Origin: an uncultured Flavobacteriaceae bacterium
GTDB taxonomy: Bacteria > Bacteroidota > Bacteroidia > Flavobacteriales > Flavobacteriaceae
Direction: 5' to 3'
DNA: 16,558 bases
Assembly (NCBI GenBank): GCA_913020685.1
Contig: CAJWAY010000018.1
Span: 1-16,558 of the forward strand
Positions 14,435-16,558 of this stretch are shown piece by piece. The notes under the pieces were generated by a model. The model had not been told where the DNA came from and did not search any database. It saw nothing but the letters and a program-made list of their open reading frames with translations. Made by a program: the position numbers and the translations under genes. Position 1 is the stretch's first letter; each line of letters starts with the position of its first letter.

Positions 14435-15721
14435 TTGAAAGATTCCAAAAAAGTATTGATTTTCACCTATTACTGGCCTCCTTCAGGAGGTTCGGGCGTT
14501 CAACGTTGGATGTATTTTACCAAATACCTGAAGCAGTTGGGGTGGGAACCTATTGTAATCACTGTAGATGAAAAACAGGCGTCCTATTCCGTTCTGGATT
14601 TCGAACTACTGGAACAGGTAAAAGGTATCCAAGTAATAAAAACCGAGACCAAAGAACCGCTAAAAATCTATTCAAAAATTTTGACGGGATCATCTAATAA
14701 AGGCATTCCCCAGGGTGCAATTTCTAAAAATGGGTGGTTTTCCAAAATGGCTGCTTTTGTCCGTGGGAATTTTTTTATTCCCGATGCTCGAAAAGGCTGG
14801 AATACCTTTGCCAAAATAGAAGCGGAAAAGCTCATCCGTCAAGAAGGCATTCAAAAGCTGATCACCACCGGCCCGCCCCATTCCACCCATTTGGTTGGCT
14901 TGCAGCTAAAAGCGCAATTTGGCATCCAATGGTGGGCCGATTTTCGCGACCCTTGGACCGATATTTTTTACAATAAGGACTTATATCGTAGTGCTTGGGC
15001 CAAGAGAATAGACGCCCAATGGGAGGAAAAAGTGTTACAAACTGCCGATGGTATTTTGACTACCGTGGGGGGGGATTTGGTTCGCAAATTCCAAATCAAA
15101 GCACCTTACCAAAACTTTCATGTATTGCCCAATGGCTATGACTCTCCATTGATATCTTCGACCCCCAAGACTCAACTTATAGATTTTCATGTTGTCTATA
15201 CCGGACTATTAACAGAGAATCAGGATTATCTTTCCACAATAGGGGTGATCAATACATTGGCAAACCAACACCAAATTCGTCTTTCTTTGGCAGGAAATAT
15301 CGCCCCCAAAATCATTAAAAAAATAAAAGAAACAGCGAACAAAATTGTGGTTGACTACAAAGGGTACCTTTCGCACAAAGAAACCATTTCGCTTATGAAA
15401 AGTGGAGACTTATTACTCAATTTTGTATTTAGAGGGGCTGATAGGGATATGATCTCCGGAAAACTATTCGAATACCTCGCTACAGCGATTCCCCTTCTTT
15501 CTATCGGTGATCCGCATTCGGAAGCAGCAGAACTTTTGGCCCAAGCCTCTTTCGCTCAAATGATTGATGCCAAGGATATTGATGCCCAAGAAATATTTAT
15601 TCAAAAAGTAGCCCAACTAAAAGGTAAGGCCAGAAACATCTTGCCTGAGATTGAAAATTGGAGCAGGGAAAAAATTACTAAGGCGTTAAACCTTATTATA
15701 GAACAGGGAAATATTCAGTGA
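14435..15721 (+). CDS. Glycosyltransferase, GT-B fold, family-4-like
   Basis: The product would move a sugar from a nucleotide donor, probably during exopolysaccharide or cell-envelope glycan synthesis. Relatives begin KKVLI(I/F)TYYWPPSGGSGVQRW, so TTG 14435 is the likeliest start (428 residues, 25 nt after DUF2480); the in-frame ATG 14363 would add 24 atypical residues and overlap DUF2480 by 47 nt. Recognisable blocks are the N-terminal YYWPPSGGSG glycine loop, RGNFFIPDARKGW, TGPPHSTHLVGL, ADFRDPWTDI, LPNGYDS at the domain linker, and a C-terminal GKLFEYLATAIPLL with the preceding acidic sugar-nucleotide site. No transmembrane segment is obvious. It closes the suf transcription unit, though a functional link to Fe-S assembly is doubtful. 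Confidence 0.85.
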   Translation: MKDSKKVLIFTYYWPPSGGSGVQRWMYFTKYLKQLGWEPIVITVDEKQASYSVLDFELLEQVKGIQVIKTETKEPLKIYSKILTGSSNKGIPQGAISKNGWFSKMAAFVRGNFFIPDARKGWNTFAKIEAEKLIRQEGIQKLITTGPPHSTHLVGLQLKAQFGIQWWADFRDPWTDIFYNKDLYRSAWAKRIDAQWEEKVLQTADGILTTVGGDLVRKFQIKAPYQNFHVLPNGYDSPLISSTPKTQLIDFHVVYTGLLTENQDYLSTIGVINTLANQHQIRLSLAGNIAPKIIKKIKETANKIVVDYKGYLSHKETISLMKSGDLLLNFVFRGADRDMISGKLFEYLATAIPLLSIGDPHSEAAELLAQASFAQMIDAKDIDAQEIFIQKVAQLKGKARNILPEIENWSREKITKALNLIIEQGNIQ

Positions 15722-15740
15722 TTTTTAACCAATAAAATCA
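15719..15740. terminator. Possible weak bidirectional terminator hairpin
   Basis: TGATTTT (15719-15725) and AAAATCA (15734-15740) form perfect 7-bp inverted arms around an 8-nt loop, straddling the stops of the glycosyltransferase and the convergent cupin remnant. The stem is AT-rich and lacks a GC core, so it would be a poor intrinsic terminator. Confidence 0.25.
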
Positions 15741-16073
15741 TCTCTATCGGGGCTAAAGGAATCGATGAATTCCCCTTCCTCCAAAAATACCAAACCGTGG
15801 AGGGTATTGGGGGGGACATAGAAAGAATCTCCCTTTTCCAGTTTTTGATTAACGCCATCGATCGTGATTCCAAAAACCCTGGATCCGACAAGGGTTGAAT
15901 GTGAGTTTTGATGCTGGTGTTCAGGACCAATTCCCCCCTTTTTCAAAATGAACCTGAACCAACACCAGTTGATCGTTATAGCCTATGATTTTTCATTTGA
16001 TCTTTGGTTCTAACGCTTCCCATTCATAAGAGGATGTGTAAAAAAATATCTTGCTTGACTTTACAGGTTTCAT
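15725..16073 (-). pseudogene. Cupin-domain protein, inactivated by a nonsense codon and a frameshift
   Basis: Read from ATG 16073, the sequence encodes a small cupin: MKPVKSSKIFFYTSSYEWEA, LEPKIK, then TGA at codon 27 (15995-15993), then KIIGYNDQLVLVQVHFEKGG. At a run of six G (15938-15933) the frame shifts; the second half continues one frame over as IGPEHQHQNSHSTLVG, ending with LEKGDSFYVPPNTLHGLVF, DSFSPDRDDFIG and TAA at 15727-15725. Without the two lesions it would be about 116 residues, the usual single-domain cupin size, with metal-site histidines in EHQHQ and the TLHG of motif 2. The surviving 73-codon frame from TTG 15946 holds only the second half. The start is 13 nt after the nadD stop, so it was probably co-transcribed with nadD. 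The original function is unknown. Confidence 0.85.
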
Positions 16074-16086
16074 ATAAAAGGGTTAT

Positions 16087-16558
16087 TTATTGATAAAGAT
16101 TAAATTTTCTAATGTAATCTTGAATTTTTTGAGGAAGTAAATCAGCCAATAATTTTTTATTCTCAAGGGCATTTCGAATCTCAGTGGCTGAGACATTTAA
16201 TAATGAAGCTTTAAAATAAATAATATTAGAATGATTTAAAAGTAATGCCGGTATTTTGTTGGGATGGGTCCTGGGATAAACATAGAGCTGAAACTGTTCT
16301 AAGATTTGGCGGTACGCTTTCCAGCGGTCGAAATGCATTATATTGTCTTGACCTAAAAGTAGGGTAAATTGATATTGTGGATATTTTTTTTTTAGATGAA
16401 CGAGGGTGTTAATGGTATAATTGGGTGAAGGTAAATCGAATTCTTCAGTACAGGCTTTGAGATTTGATTTATCCTCAATGGCCAATTGGACCATGGCCAA
16501 TCTATGGTGGTTTTCCATCAATGTATTTTTTTCCTTGAATGGACTTTGGGGACTGACC
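16087..16558 (-). CDS. nadD: Nicotinate-nucleotide adenylyltransferase (C-terminal part, runs off right edge)
   Basis: NadD adenylates nicotinate mononucleotide in NAD synthesis. The reading frame is open to the right edge, with VSPQSPFKEKNTLMENHHRLAMV at its visible start, so the N-terminal nucleotide-binding GTFNPxHxGH block lies outside the window; the TTG at 16521 is internal and not the start. Visible family features are the SP.sPFK substrate loop, ENHHRLAMVQLAI, FDLPSPNYTINTL, LLLGQDNIMHFDRWKAY (the usual GxDxxxxxxxWK(x)) and the ATP-binding SATEIRNAL near the C-terminus. About 156 residues are present, which leaves roughly 35-40 outside. It precedes the decayed cupin by 13 nt. Confidence 0.93.
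   Translation of the reverse strand, partial: VSPQSPFKEKNTLMENHHRLAMVQLAIEDKSNLKACTEEFDLPSPNYTINTLVHLKKKYPQYQFTLLLGQDNIMHFDRWKAYRQILEQFQLYVYPRTHPNKIPALLLNHSNIIYFKASLLNVSATEIRNALENKKLLADLLPQKIQDYIRKFNLYQ

Noticed and set aside
15715..15930. 71-codon open frame overlapping the cupin remnant
   Set aside because: It is in a different frame from both cupin halves and encodes no cupin-like sequence.
15933..15938. Six-G tract in the cupin remnant as a phase-variation switch
   Set aside because: The tract is short for slippage control and an upstream in-frame TGA would still prevent full-length translation.
16087..16521. nadD as a complete 144-residue protein starting at 16521
   Set aside because: The frame remains open upstream to the window edge with conserved NadD sequence, and the TTG there is an internal codon; the gene is truncated by the window.

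Overview
The window looks like a chromosomal segment of a Bacteroidota bacterium, most likely class Flavobacteriia; the genus cannot be fixed from the sequence. The evidence is the AT-rich composition, starts without Shine-Dalgarno sequences, promoter elements of the Bacteroidota type (TAnnTTTG, once with a TTTG box 19 bp upstream), lipoproteins with SPII signals, a carotenoid lycopene cyclase, and a SUF operon carrying the phylum-typical DUF2480 gene. No rRNA, tRNA, insertion sequence, CRISPR array or phage gene was seen.

Layout. 1-1077 (minus): a TetR-family regulator followed 4 nt later by a TolC-family outer-membrane efflux gene that runs off the left edge. 1196-3303: a short-chain polyprenyl diphosphate synthase (plus) convergent with lycopene beta-cyclase (minus), two steps of carotenoid synthesis whose stop codons share one CTAG. 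3389-5248: a ZIP-family metal transporter (plus) abutting thiamine-monophosphate kinase thiL (minus). 5336-7947 (plus): two lipoproteins that both look like beta-propellers, a choice-of-anchor-B/LVIVD protein and a seven-repeat protein, 2 nt apart. 8047-15721 (plus): a tightly packed SUF iron-sulfur assembly operon in the order A-type carrier, sufB, sufC, sufD, sufS, sufE, sufT-like (DUF59/MIP18), DUF2480, then a family-4-like glycosyltransferase. 15725-16558 (minus): a cupin pseudogene with two separate lesions, preceded by nadD, which runs off the right edge.

How the genes work together. SufS takes sulfur from cysteine and passes it through SufE to the SufBC(D) scaffold; the A-type carrier and the SufT-like protein act in delivery or maturation. 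DUF2480 sits inside this cassette with three cysteines and is the best candidate for an uncharacterised SUF component. The polyprenyl synthase can supply GGPP for the pigment that lycopene cyclase completes, although phytoene synthase and desaturase are not in the window. The TetR regulator probably controls its own efflux operon from a near-palindromic site in the divergent intergenic region.

Most of the window is ordinary chromosomal housekeeping. The points most worth following up are the decayed cupin, the DUF2480 link to Fe-S assembly, -7 elements so close to start codons that leaderless mRNAs are implied, and three successive convergent junctions with almost no spacing. No intergenic stretch exceeds 300 bases.
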